DNA of 64,000 nucleotides from a virus, in IMG/VR virus record IMGVR_UViG_3300048444_000173, positions 1 through 64,000 of that record; one strand, given 5' to 3'. How positions within the stretch are numbered: position 1 is the stretch's first letter; every line of letters starts with the position of its first letter. The position numbers and the translations under genes are program-made. Positions 35,873 through 43,572 of this stretch are shown in pieces. The notes under the pieces are model-generated. The model made no database searches, was not told where the DNA came from, and saw only the letters and a program-made list of their open reading frames with translations.

Positions 35873-36635
35873 GTATTCTTATCGAAGTGATGATGATGGG
35901 AGTAAGACCGTAGTTATAACCGATTTAGGTAAGAACAAATTGGAGGACATTAGACAAGAGATGGAATCACTAGAAATGGAATATAATATGTTAAAACGGG
36001 ATGACGATGCCGATGTACAACTACGCCTGACAAAGATCAATGGTAAGATTAATTCATTACGACAGTTTGCAGCAAGAATTAGACGTGGTGATAAAGTTAA
36101 GAATACTTGGGATAATCAGTTTGCTACAAATTGCCATAGTTATGTCCTTGATAACGCTGGGGCAAGTGTTAGGGAAGCATTAGATACAACTGCTATGCAG
36201 ATGGGTAAGACAGAAGATTTTGTCAAAGATATGGAAAGACGTAAATACCCTAAATATGAACTGAATCATTTATTCCATGTTCTTAGTCATCACCCAATTT
36301 GGAACGACATGATAAACTATGACGAAATAGATAAGTCTGATATAAATACTGCTACAGATTTATCGAACCAGTTAAATAAGGTAAGAAGAGCTAGGAAGAG
36401 ATATCAGTGGCGTAAAGATACTGAAAGTAAATTGAAAGAACATGAGGTTAAGATAAAACAGTTAGAATTTGAAAGTAATCTTGCTAAGATAATGGAAGAG
36501 AAATACGGACAAAATGTTAAGCCAGATGATTTTGACATAGTATTAGCATGGAGAAACACTGGAATGAGTATTCGTCAGATATCTAAGCAAACAGGTATTA
36601 GTAAGAGTCGTGTTCAAAGGCTATTACAGGAATAA
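35838..36635 (+). CDS. Helix-turn-helix protein next to the repeat tract
   Basis: 265 residues. The middle is a long charged coiled coil (EDIRQEMESLEMEYNMLKRD; KLKEHEVKIKQLEFESNLA). The last 30 residues form a resolvase-type helix-turn-helix (WRNTGMSIRQISKQTGISKS, then RVQRLL). It is the last gene before 1.7 kb of repeats and shares an operon with a Pif1-like helicase, so it is a candidate for the protein that binds those repeats. No initiator family is recognised. Confidence 0.7.
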   Translation: MMMKKVQENPNRYSYRSDDDGSKTVVITDLGKNKLEDIRQEMESLEMEYNMLKRDDDADVQLRLTKINGKINSLRQFAARIRRGDKVKNTWDNQFATNCHSYVLDNAGASVREALDTTAMQMGKTEDFVKDMERRKYPKYELNHLFHVLSHHPIWNDMINYDEIDKSDINTATDLSNQLNKVRRARKRYQWRKDTESKLKEHEVKIKQLEFESNLAKIMEEKYGQNVKPDDFDIVLAWRNTGMSIRQISKQTGISKSRVQRLLQE

Positions 36636-36657
36636 TATAACAATGTCCCAACTATTA

Positions 36658-36915
36658 ACGAAAGAATGCGGGCTAGAGAGGAGTCAAGGTTATTTTGACG
36701 TAATATATGGGACAGTTTTGGGACAACGTGCTTAAGAGACAATATAAGGCATAGTATGTGTCCCAAACTGATTATGTCACTATATCGGGTCGTATCGCTT
36801 TTACCCTAGTTTTGGACGGAAGAATGCGGCCTGTAGCTTGATTATGACTATTTTACCGATACGATTTTGTCCAAGTGTGCTATAGAAACATTATAAGGGT
36901 ATAATACCGTATCGG
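36658..36915. repeat. Inverted and direct repeats at the left end of the tract
   Basis: ACG(A/G)AAGAATGCGG(G/C)CT occurs at 36658 and 36816. CAGTTTTGGGACA (36713-36725) is inverted as TGTCCCAAACTG (36759-36770). CCGATACG (36856-36863) is inverted as CGTATCGG (36908-36915), and CGTATCG also occurs at 36791. These look like protein-binding sites. Confidence 0.6.
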
Positions 36916-37136
36916 ATAATTAAGTCATAGCTATTCTGGCGCAATATTAAGGCATAATTCTTAGGTATAGTTAGTTATGGCATAGGTAGTTATGCCTAAA
37001 TATACTGTATAAGTGTACAGTTATGAAGTGCTTCTATAAATTCGGGTCATAATGTACTGTGCAATCTGTTTTAGCGATACACTAAGACATAGTGATTTTG
37101 ACTAACACTTGGTCAAATTGACTAATGCTGTATTTG

Positions 37137-37355
37137 GGCATAGGATTGTGGTGCTGTATAGGGCATAGAGTTATGGCTAGGTATAAGGCATAGGATTGTG
37201 ACAATGTAATTTAGCATAGAATTGTGACTAGGTATTTTGGCAATGCTTATGGCGATGTATTTTGGCATAGTATTATGGCAATGTTTATGTCGATATTTAT
37301 GGTGATGCTATTTGGCATAAGATTATGACAATGTTTACGGCATTGTATCTGCAAA
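37137..37355 (+). repeat. Degenerate 25-bp tandem repeat, about nine units
   Basis: The unit is roughly GGCATAGnATTRTGRC followed by nATGTATTT. Copies begin at 37137, 37162, 37187, 37213, 37239, 37264, 37289 (degenerate), 37314 and 37339, a 25-26 bp period close to 2.4 helical turns. A stray copy (GCATAGAGTTAGGGCTAGG) lies near 40406. Confidence 0.75.
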
Positions 37356-37449
37356 TGTACTTGAAAGGGTAGCCAGATCCAACTAACACAGTAAAATATA
37401 CTTTACCGAACCTATTATCTCACCATAATTCTATGCTATAACCTTTTGC

Positions 37450-37778
37450 GTAATCATAAGTACACATATTATGCCTAAGTTTCTGGCGTGATCTTTTGCT
37501 AAGGAATCTTACCCTTTCGGGTATACATAAGTACAGATATTTTGCCAAAGTGTTTTTGCGTAATCATAAGTACAGATATTTTGCCAAAGTTTCGGGTATA
37601 CATAAGTAGGCAAATCATTCAGACGTAATCATAAATACAGGAATTTCGCCAGAGTGTTCAGGTTTACATAAGTACAAGAATTATGACAGGATATACATAA
37701 GTACAGATATTTTGCTCAGGTTTACATAAGTACAGATATTGTCAGGATATACATAAGTAGGCATATTTGTCCGAACCG
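37450..37778 (+). repeat. Iteron-like array, nine copies of CATAAGTACAGATATT
   Basis: CATAAGTA-type cores start at 37455, 37526, 37565, 37601, 37630 (CATAAATAC), 37667, 37696, 37725 and 37752. Most are preceded by TA and followed by CAGATATTTTGCC. Spacing tightens from 71 to 39, 36, 29, 37, 29, 29 and 27 bp. All are in the same direction, as in iterons bound by a replication initiator. Confidence 0.8.
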
Positions 37779-37868
37779 TTTTCCGAACCATGCTGTGCCT
37801 AACACGTTCAACCTGTCGCTGTCAATACCCTTTGTATAGAATATTCTGCTATAACCTTATGCCAAAAA

Positions 37869-38167
37869 ATTATATACCTGAAGTATTGACAAGATTATTT
37901 TAACACTATCTAGCAATATAACCTTGCTGAATATATGCCATAATCTTTATTAATACTGCTGCACTGGAGTAATTTATAACGGTTATAAGCAATCTTGTTT
38001 TAATAACAATATTGAATATATGCCTAAAACGCTCTATACGGCATTCTAAGCAATTTTAGCCTTAAGTAATACGTTGGGCTAGGGTATAGGCGGATCTCCA
38101 TTTTCTATACAGAATGTTATATATAGCTAAATATTATATGCCTGAAGTATTGACAAGATCATTTTAA
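37869..38167 (+). repeat. 35-bp direct repeat containing TTGACA, two copies
   Basis: Copies at 37869-37903 and 38133-38167 differ at two positions. Each reads ATTATAT, CCTGAAGTATTGACAAGAT and ATTTTAA in turn, so each carries a perfect -35 hexamer, but no good -10 is found 17 bp on in either. Confidence 0.8.
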
Positions 38168-38266
38168 TATGCTATTCGCGTGTGCGTGTATATAAGAGTG
38201 TATCTAGCCGATATTGCCATATAACAGAATAGAATAGTAATAACGTTTAATATAATAAATTAATCC

Positions 38267-38294
38267 TTGCTAGTTTTCATTGATTCGCTATAAT
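38267..38294 (+). promoter_or_regulatory. Promoter reading out of the repeat tract
   Basis: TTGCTA (38267-38272), 16 bp, perfect TATAAT (38289-38294), 46 bp before the first small gene. Confidence 0.6.
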
Positions 38295-38339
38295 TGTTTA
38301 CAAGTTAAGGCGAACAACGCAACGAAAGGGTAAAATATT

Positions 38340-38450
38340 ATGAGCAAACGTAAACAGCAACGCATTCGCAACGAACGTATTAAAGCTACTTTATTGATTT
38401 TATCAGCGCTATTACTAGGTGCACTTGGTTATATTATGGTAGTGGTATAA
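38340..38450 (+). CDS. 36-residue membrane protein
   Basis: Basic N-terminus (MSKRKQQRIRNERIKAT) then one transmembrane helix (LLILSALLLGALGYIMVVV). AAAGGGTAAAATATT precedes the ATG. First gene after the promoter; typical of tiny early membrane proteins. Function unknown. Confidence 0.6.
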   Translation: MSKRKQQRIRNERIKATLLILSALLLGALGYIMVVV

Positions 38451-38460
38451 GGAATTTATT

Positions 38461-38691
38461 ATGATTTACATTGTAAGAGATTCGAACGACAACTTCAGCG
38501 TTACACGTACGCCACCAATGGCGCATAATGTAGGCGTAGTATCTGACTTAGCATACGAGCGCAACGGTTCAAGTGATAATCGCACTATGTACGGTGTTTT
38601 AACGCTACATTGCGAACAACGGTTATTGCAAAATGAATTGGCGGATATTGCACTAAAAACTAAATTATTAAACTTCATTAACGGGATTTAA
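38461..38691 (+). CDS. Small protein, 76 residues
   Basis: AAGGAATTTATT precedes the ATG. Beta start (MIYIVRDSNDNFSVTRTPP) and helical end (LLQNELADIALKTKLLNF). Not recognised. Confidence 0.6.
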   Translation: MIYIVRDSNDNFSVTRTPPMAHNVGVVSDLAYERNGSSDNRTMYGVLTLHCEQRLLQNELADIALKTKLLNFINGI

Positions 38692-38693
38692 TC

Positions 38694-38810
38694 ATGTTCT
38701 TATTCATGCTTATTTCTTCTTTTATATTCTTTGGCGTATTGCTTCATATTGGAATATCGCTAAATACTATGACCAAAGAAACTTACCAACTATTAGAAAA
38801 GAGTATTTAA
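38694..38810 (+). CDS. 38-residue membrane protein
   Basis: One long transmembrane helix from the start (MFLFMLISSFIFFGVLLHIG) and a short hydrophilic tail. Starts two bases after the preceding stop with CGGGATTTAATC upstream. Function unknown. Confidence 0.55.
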   Translation: MFLFMLISSFIFFGVLLHIGISLNTMTKETYQLLEKSI

Positions 38811-38812
38811 TT

Positions 38813-39001
38813 ATGTTTTACAACGTACACATTGAAAACAACATCGCAAAAAATACAACCGCTTCAGGCGCTGAACGTATGTTAAAAGAGTTTGGCTTGA
38901 CTTCTCAGCAAATAGAACGAGCTTTACAAGTTGGCGTTGTTCCCCGTTCTTTTTGTAATTCTAAAATCAAGCTAGTTTGGATCAAAAAGGTGGGGGAATA
39001 A
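38813..39001 (+). CDS. Small protein, 62 residues
   Basis: Begins MFYNVHIENNIAKNTTASGA, with a helix (ERMLKEFGLTSQQIERALQV) and a basic end. Starts two bases after the previous stop. Not recognised. Confidence 0.6.
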   Translation: MFYNVHIENNIAKNTTASGAERMLKEFGLTSQQIERALQVGVVPRSFCNSKIKLVWIKKVGE

Positions 39002-39003
39002 CC

Positions 39004-39243
39004 ATGAATAATACTTGCGTTATTTATTGCAACGGTTTTAACCAATGGATCGTTCAAGCGGGTTTTGAAATAATCGGTCGTTATGACTCATTAAAAGGCG
39101 CTAGAATTGCAGCAACAAAAAAGGGCTTTAATCATGCAAAAATTAAAACGTGCTTTACTGGAATTTTTAGCTGCATCAAGCGTCACAGCTATTGGTTTAT
39201 TATCTTGCTATATTGCATGGACAACAACGCTTTAACGGCTTGA
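39004..39243 (+). CDS. Small protein, 79 residues
   Basis: GGGGGAATAACC precedes ATG 39004. The first 45 residues look like a small folded unit (CVIYCNGFNQWIVQAGFEII). The Cys-rich end (CFTGIFSCIKRHSYW) lies where a second frame encodes a membrane peptide, so part of it may reflect overlap. Not recognised. Confidence 0.5.
   Translation: MNNTCVIYCNGFNQWIVQAGFEIIGRYDSLKGARIAATKKGFNHAKIKTCFTGIFSCIKRHSYWFIILLYCMDNNALTA
39134..39235 (+). CDS. Possible nested 33-residue membrane peptide
   Basis: ATG 39134, with AAAAGGGCTTTAATC upstream, opens a frame inside the 39004 gene. It encodes a basic start (MQKLKRALLEFLAA) and a hydrophobic helix (VTAIGLLSCYIAW). Tiny one-helix proteins are frequent here, so this may be the real gene at this spot. 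Confidence 0.4.
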   Translation: MQKLKRALLEFLAASSVTAIGLLSCYIAWTTTL

Positions 39244-39292
39244 CAGGCTTTATAGCGTACAATTTAACACTAAATAATAAGGGTATATTATT

Positions 39293-39769
39293 ATGAAAAC
39301 TTTACAAACTCTGATCAACACTATTAACGACAACCTTGTTTTAAAAACTCGCCCCGATGATACGCAATTTTATTGTGTTGCTGATAATGCGCCTGAATAT
39401 GTGCAAGATCTAGCGCATCACGTCCATGACGATATGATGCCGGATGACTACCGGTATAAATTTTTAACGGAAACAATCCGAGAGATAGCAGATTATGACG
39501 AACAAACGCTAACTGACATGCTGACAGGTGATTATGATATTTATGACATTATCGGTGAACCTGATGTTTACAATCATAGTCTTTTACAGTGGCAAGCGTC
39601 CAACCTTTCACGCATGGAATATGCGGATGATTGTTTAGCAGAGTACGAACCTCAGTCATTATCACAGTTGTTAATGTCTGCACAACATAAGGAAATGGTA
39701 GAAGTGTTTAACCTAATTTTATCATGGTTGGAACAACAACAATATGAGATGTGGGAAGAAGTAGCATAA
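39293..39769 (+). CDS. Acidic protein, 158 residues
   Basis: Helical and acidic (DDTQFYCVADNAPEYVQDLA; EIADYDEQTLTDMLTGDYDI). Preceded by AAGGGTATATTATT. No family recognised. Confidence 0.6.
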   Translation: MKTLQTLINTINDNLVLKTRPDDTQFYCVADNAPEYVQDLAHHVHDDMMPDDYRYKFLTETIREIADYDEQTLTDMLTGDYDIYDIIGEPDVYNHSLLQWQASNLSRMEYADDCLAEYEPQSLSQLLMSAQHKEMVEVFNLILSWLEQQQYEMWEEVA

Positions 39770-39850
39770 GCACGACAACAACCAATAGCTATAATTTTAT
39801 GCCGTAGTTATGGCGCTATATTTAATGCAATTAATTAAAGGGTAAAGATT

Positions 39851-39943
39851 ATGCACAAATTAAACGACAAGAAGTTACGCAAGAATCATAAGCAATGGCG
39901 GCAAGGTCGAAAGAATCCAACTAAAAAGCAATGGGGTGTGTAA
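39851..39943 (+). CDS. 30-residue basic peptide
   Basis: AAAGGGTAAAGATT precedes ATG 39851. Very basic (MHKLNDKKLRKNHKQWRQGR); may bind nucleic acid. Two bases separate it from the next gene, supporting a real translational unit. Confidence 0.5.
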   Translation: MHKLNDKKLRKNHKQWRQGRKNPTKKQWGV

Positions 39944-39945
39944 TT

Positions 39946-40227
39946 ATGAAGCATTATTCAATAGACTACTTAAACGAGCACGGAACCAATGGCGGCGTTG
40001 TCGAGCTAGAATCCGGCGATTACTATCACGTTGTTTATATTGGAGCCGATCATGTTTGGGTGTTTGGTGCAGTGTGCAACGTGGGGTTATTAATGCAAGG
40101 GTATTATGACTGTGAAGAATACGAGAGCATCGATCAAGGCTTACAGGAGTTACTAACAGACCTCGAAATGCTAGAACGTGGCGAAGGTACTAGCGCTAAC
40201 TTTTATGCATACAATGAGGCGGTGTAA
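39946..40227 (+). CDS. Unknown 93-residue protein
   Basis: ATG 39946. Beta-rich first half (GGVVELESGDYYHVVYIGAD) and an acidic helical end (DQGLQELLTDLEMLERGEG). Not recognised. Confidence 0.6.
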   Translation: MKHYSIDYLNEHGTNGGVVELESGDYYHVVYIGADHVWVFGAVCNVGLLMQGYYDCEEYESIDQGLQELLTDLEMLERGEGTSANFYAYNEAV

Positions 40228-40230
40228 CTT

Positions 40231-40386
40231 ATGCTTAAATTTATAGCAGGATTAATAGTGATGTTATCATTAGCGCTAGATCATGAGGCTCAGATAATAG
40301 CAATACTTACTAGCGCTGTTATCATGGCGATTGATTTATCCGAGTTTGTTGGCGTAGGAGTGAAGGCGAATAATCGGCAACGGTAA
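40231..40386 (+). CDS. 51-residue membrane protein
   Basis: Two hydrophobic stretches (MLKFIAGLIVMLSLAL and IIAILTSAVIMAIDL) around a short polar turn, with a basic end (KANNRQR). Last gene before the terminator at 40.4 kb. Function unknown. Confidence 0.5.
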   Translation: MLKFIAGLIVMLSLALDHEAQIIAILTSAVIMAIDLSEFVGVGVKANNRQR

Positions 40387-40417
40387 TATGAGGTGAACAA
40401 TTTGAGCATAGAGTTAG

Positions 40418-40454
40418 GGCTAGGATCTGTTATAGGGTTCTAGCCTTTTTTATT
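40418..40454 (+). terminator. Terminator of the rightward small-gene block
   Basis: GGCTAG (40418-40423) pairs with CTAGCC (40440-40445), followed by TTTTTTATT. The remaining 180 bases up to the convergent gene at 40637 hold only a 20-residue open frame at 40508 and no other signal I can support. Confidence 0.65.
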
Positions 40455-40636
40455 GGGCTAAATAATTTTAGGCGATACACTGGCGCAATAGGTAAAGGCG
40501 ATTAATTATGGCAAGTTTAATCTATATAGCTATATGGTATAACCCACCACACCCCTATAACGGGGAGGAATAAGCCTTCTTACCCAGCCTAAACAGCCAC
40601 GGTAAATTTCACTTGCCAAAACTTACTCCCCCTCCT

Positions 40637-40870
40637 TTACCAAGAACCCCCGACCAAACAATTAAGCCTAGCTCTCTCACGAAAACTAATTATTTCCTGC
40701 TTGTTCAACTTACTTTGCGCCATATTCACTTGCACCACACCACACTCGTTACAAATACTGTAATGATTCTTGACCTCTCCCTTATAACCAAATGATGTTG
40801 TATGAACAACTCTGTCACAATGTTCTGTCAAACGCCCTTCTTCACACAAAGGACATAATTGTTTATCCAT
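40637..40870 (-). CDS. YgiT/MqsA-type zinc-finger protein
   Basis: 77 residues. CPLCEEG ... ICNECG gives the four zinc-binding cysteines, and FGYKGEVKNHYSIC matches the strand between them. QSKLNKQEIISFRERA matches the segment that follows the finger in MqsA antitoxins. The helix-turn-helix of full antitoxins is missing, and no MqsR-like toxin is seen nearby. In phages such single fingers are common; a TA role is doubtful. GGGAGG precedes the start. Confidence 0.6.
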   Translation of the reverse strand: MDKQLCPLCEEGRLTEHCDRVVHTTSFGYKGEVKNHYSICNECGVVQVNMAQSKLNKQEIISFRERARLNCLVGGSW

Positions 40871-40960
40871 GCCTTAATAACCTCCCATATCCTTTCGCCC
40901 ACTAACTCGATCAAACCCTTTGTTATAATCACTACCCAAGAACCTCTCCCAGAAATAATA

Positions 40961-41443
40961 TCAGCGAACCTCATAACCACGAAACGCTGACTTTTGATAC
41001 CTACCTCCTTTCCCATTCATACCATTATGATCATGTCTCGAATAAACAACTACGCCAGTATTTTTAGCAACACTTGTGCTGAATATATCTTTACCACCAT
41101 TCTTAGCCATACCATAACAGGAGTAGTCCGTGTGTTTATATATTCGATAAGTTACACCTTGTTTAATTACAATATCATCCATCTGAATACACTCTTGTAA
41201 TTTCTTATCCCTCCATCCCACATCGTCTGTCCACACAACTTTACCACACTCTACTTCTACAATTCCTCGTTTGAGTAATGAGCGCAAAGCTACACTCATG
41301 TCTTGGTCACACTCCCCATCGATATATACACTATAGTAATATTGCGTAGGTTTTAGCTCATAATCCCCTCCCCCTATGATATAGTCAATACACTTTTGCT
41401 GATTATCACTTAAGATAGGATTGGTATAGCTGTCAGGACTCAT
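40961..41443 (-). CDS. Unknown 160-residue protein
   Basis: N-terminal part has winged-helix-like spacing (QQKCIDYIIGGGDYELKPTQ, then MSVALRSLLKRGIVEVECGK). C-terminal part has VTYRIYKHTDYSCYGMAKNG. Overlaps the upstream gene by ATGA. Function unknown. Confidence 0.6.
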   Translation of the reverse strand: MSPDSYTNPILSDNQQKCIDYIIGGGDYELKPTQYYYSVYIDGECDQDMSVALRSLLKRGIVEVECGKVVWTDDVGWRDKKLQECIQMDDIVIKQGVTYRIYKHTDYSCYGMAKNGGKDIFSTSVAKNTGVVVYSRHDHNGMNGKGGRYQKSAFRGYEVR

Positions 41444-41892
41444 TGCATTTCCTCCAATGCTTCCTTAGCCTTAAGATAATCCATAACAAGCTCAACGTTA
41501 CGGTCTGAATACTCGAACGAAATATCCTCGCAATCATCGTATATGCTAATAGTGTTGTCAGCGTAGAATGAGATGTTCATGCTGGCGTTATTTGCTAACT
41601 GTATTAAGGCATCTTTGAGATTACCTACAATAATCCGCTTAGGTTTATAATCCACTCTGTTCATCATAGCATAAGCTGCCTCATATTCTTCTTTCGTACA
41701 GATATATGTCCAGTATTCATTATCATCAACACCGCTCTTAGTGGCAGAGTCTACAATTAAATAAGTGGGGTAATCGTAAGCGTCATTATCTGGTGTGGAC
41801 TTAATGAGATACCCATCCTCTCCAAAGTTTAATGCTTTAATACTACCCCAATCACCACCTGTGTCCACCACTGCTTGTTCAATCTTGTTCAT
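41440..41892 (-). CDS. Unknown 150-residue protein
   Basis: Acidic, alpha/beta (WGSIKALNFGEDGYLIKSTP; KRIIVGNLKDALIQLANNAS). Two bases separate it from the upstream membrane gene. Not recognised. Confidence 0.6.
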   Translation of the reverse strand: MNKIEQAVVDTGGDWGSIKALNFGEDGYLIKSTPDNDAYDYPTYLIVDSATKSGVDDNEYWTYICTKEEYEAAYAMMNRVDYKPKRIIVGNLKDALIQLANNASMNISFYADNTISIYDDCEDISFEYSDRNVELVMDYLKAKEALEEMQ

Positions 41893-41894
41893 AA

Positions 41895-42497
41895 TTAATG
41901 CTCCTTCTCAATATGCGTATTAAACTTCTTAGAATAACGTGTAATAAACCTTGCTGTGCGTAATACAGCGTAACATACTCCTACAGATAATATCAACCAT
42001 AGTGGCAGGAAGAATATTGTTAATGCTGTTACAGCTAACACGGCAAAGAACTTAGCACAGAACATCACTTCTATAACACTACGCCTAACTGTTTTAGTCT
42101 GTCCTTTTAGCTCCTTAGCTATTCTACGTAAAGAGCTGACTCTATAATCACCCTCACAGTCAGCATATCCACTCCCAACTATATTTCTAACTAGCCTGTG
42201 GATTATCGGGTCACTCTTCATAACCCATCCTCTATGTGAACCATGCCATTTTAATATTCTTTCTAATGATAGTCCCACATCAACTTGCTTCTCATAAGAT
42301 AATGCCGACCTAATCACCCGCCTTTGTTCTTTGTCCTCATTAACGTAACGTAAAGCATAATCAATGACAGTATCAATAAAGGCCAGAACAATACACGCGA
42401 GAGGAATAGCAACAGCAATAGCGCCAACCAGAATACCGATGACCTCTTGAGTAGAGTGTTGCATAATCCACGCAAATAAATTATCCACTTCATACAT
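41895..42497 (-). CDS. Membrane protein, 200 residues
   Basis: Two N-terminal hydrophobic segments (TQEVIGILVGAIAVAIPLAC region) and a strong double segment near residues 150-185 (FFAVLAVTALTIFFLPLWLI). The loop between is basic. AGGAGGTAAGAA precedes the ATG. Shares a layout and the end (ARFITRYSKKFNTHIEKEH) with the next upstream gene, so the two may be distant paralogues. Confidence 0.65.
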   Translation of the reverse strand: MYEVDNLFAWIMQHSTQEVIGILVGAIAVAIPLACIVLAFIDTVIDYALRYVNEDKEQRRVIRSALSYEKQVDVGLSLERILKWHGSHRGWVMKSDPIIHRLVRNIVGSGYADCEGDYRVSSLRRIAKELKGQTKTVRRSVIEVMFCAKFFAVLAVTALTIFFLPLWLILSVGVCYAVLRTARFITRYSKKFNTHIEKEH

Positions 42498-42558
42498 TTC
42501 TTACCTCCTATTGGGGCATATTTCAGCCCCATTGTTATTGCTTGGGTGGTCGTCAGAC

Positions 42559-42999
42559 CTACCACTTAACGTCGTAATCGTCTTTGTCAGCATTTTCATG
42601 CAGCTTCTCTAAGTGCTTATCAAATTTACTCTTAAGCGTATAAGCAAAACGTGCTGTGAACAATACCCCTGCAATAACTCCTACCAAGATATATACCCAA
42701 ACTGGTGTGTGCCAGATAACTAAACCAATAGTTCCACCGAAAGCTGCTGCACCAAGTGACAGGAAGATGTGCATAAGTGAACCTGCTATCCAGTCACCCA
42801 AATCTGGGGAGTTTCCACAAAGTGACCTCACAACAGTATACTCATACAAATATGTCTTAGTATTCTCACCACGAGTAACAAAGCCAGTGATACCGCCACT
42901 CAATATCGTCACAATCAAAGGTGTCAGTACAATTAGCCCAAGTGTTACACCAACAACTGTTGCGAATACATCTCTACTTCCAAAAATCATCTCTAACAT
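42559..42999 (-). CDS. Membrane protein, 146 residues
   Basis: Three hydrophobic segments (VFATVVGVTLGLIVLTPLIV; LGAAAFGGTIGLVIW; VYILVGVIAGVLFTARFAYT), then a charged tail (KSKFDKHLEKLHENADKDD) like that of the 41895 gene. AGGAGGAAGTAATT precedes it. Function unknown. Confidence 0.65.
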   Translation of the reverse strand: MLEMIFGSRDVFATVVGVTLGLIVLTPLIVTILSGGITGFVTRGENTKTYLYEYTVVRSLCGNSPDLGDWIAGSLMHIFLSLGAAAFGGTIGLVIWHTPVWVYILVGVIAGVLFTARFAYTLKSKFDKHLEKLHENADKDDYDVKW

Positions 43000-43016
43000 A
43001 ATTACTTCCTCCTAAA

Positions 43017-43421
43017 TTATTTATTACTGTCATCTTCAACAAGCTCACTACGCAAGTTGAAGTCAGGCACAATTACATCTGGTTTAAATGTAACACGATA
43101 ATTATATGTGCTAATATCATGTGCTGTCAACTGTTCTGAGAAGTATGTCACGTTATCAGATAACCCTAGCATATGTTTAACATACTTCCCTTCATCGTTC
43201 TTACATGTAAATGATACACTATTACCACTGTTCTGAACAGAGCATAATCCTTGCACAGATAGGATATAATCACCCGTTATGCCATTATAGAATACTACTC
43301 TGCGTGGAATCTCAAAGTTATCTGCTGCCTTAGATAAGTTGCGAGATGCTACGTCAGCGTCATCACAACCAGTTAATGCCAATGTAGAACCCAATACAGC
43401 CGTTGCTAATAATTTCTTCAT
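43017..43421 (-). CDS. Phage beta-sandwich lipoprotein
   Basis: 134 residues. Signal peptide and lipobox (LALTGC, Cys19), followed by DDADVASRNLSKAADNFEIP, RRVVFYNGITGDYIL and KHMLGLSDNVTYFSEQL. This sequence pattern is shared by a widespread family of phage lipoproteins described as beta-sandwich lipoproteins. It should sit in the inner or outer membrane facing the periplasm; superinfection exclusion is a reasonable guess but unproven. Confidence 0.8.
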   Translation of the reverse strand: MKKLLATAVLGSTLALTGCDDADVASRNLSKAADNFEIPRRVVFYNGITGDYILSVQGLCSVQNSGNSVSFTCKNDEGKYVKHMLGLSDNVTYFSEQLTAHDISTYNYRVTFKPDVIVPDFNLRSELVEDDSNK

Positions 43422-43422
43422 A

Positions 43423-43572
43423 TTATTCCATCCCCTCTATTTCTGCTTCTAATTCTTCAACCTTATCTTCTAACTCACTAATCTCACTTAGATGTTCCTT
43501 TTCCATGTCTTTGACGAAGTCCTCTATTGCCCAAACCATCGACAAGGTATCATTGAAACGATATTCTTTCAT
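43423..43572 (-). CDS. 49-residue coiled-coil protein
   Basis: Begins MKEYRFNDTLSMVWAIEDFV and continues as an acidic heptad helix (EISELEDKVEELEAEIEG). GGAGGAGCATTT precedes the ATG, which overlaps the upstream gene by ATGA. Function unknown. Confidence 0.65.
   Translation of the reverse strand: MKEYRFNDTLSMVWAIEDFVKDMEKEHLSEISELEDKVEELEAEIEGME

Larger units (their letters stand above)
36636..38266. other. Gene-free AT-rich tract, candidate replication origin
   Basis: About 1.6 kb without any convincing reading frame on either strand, while the rest of the window is packed with genes. It contains, in order, inverted and direct repeats (36.65-36.92 kb), a 25-bp tandem repeat (37.13-37.36 kb), an iteron-like array (37.45-37.78 kb) and a 35-bp direct repeat (37.87 and 38.13 kb), with very AT-rich stretches (ATATATAGCT, TAATATAATAAAT). 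This is the layout of iteron-type origins; no replication data exist here. Confidence 0.6.

Noticed and set aside
37450-37778. CRISPR array
   Set aside because: The repeats are short and degenerate, and spacing between units is uneven and partly conserved; there are no spacer-like unique segments of constant length and no cas genes.
36636-38266. Coding potential in the repeat tract
   Set aside because: All frames are short, lack ribosome sites and are broken by stops on both strands.
40508-40573. A 20-residue frame after the terminator
   Set aside because: No ribosome site and it lies beyond the terminator, so little supports expression.
40828-40971. Short minus-strand frame between the zinc-finger gene and the 40961 gene
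   Set aside because: No ribosome site and large overlap with the well-supported zinc-finger gene.
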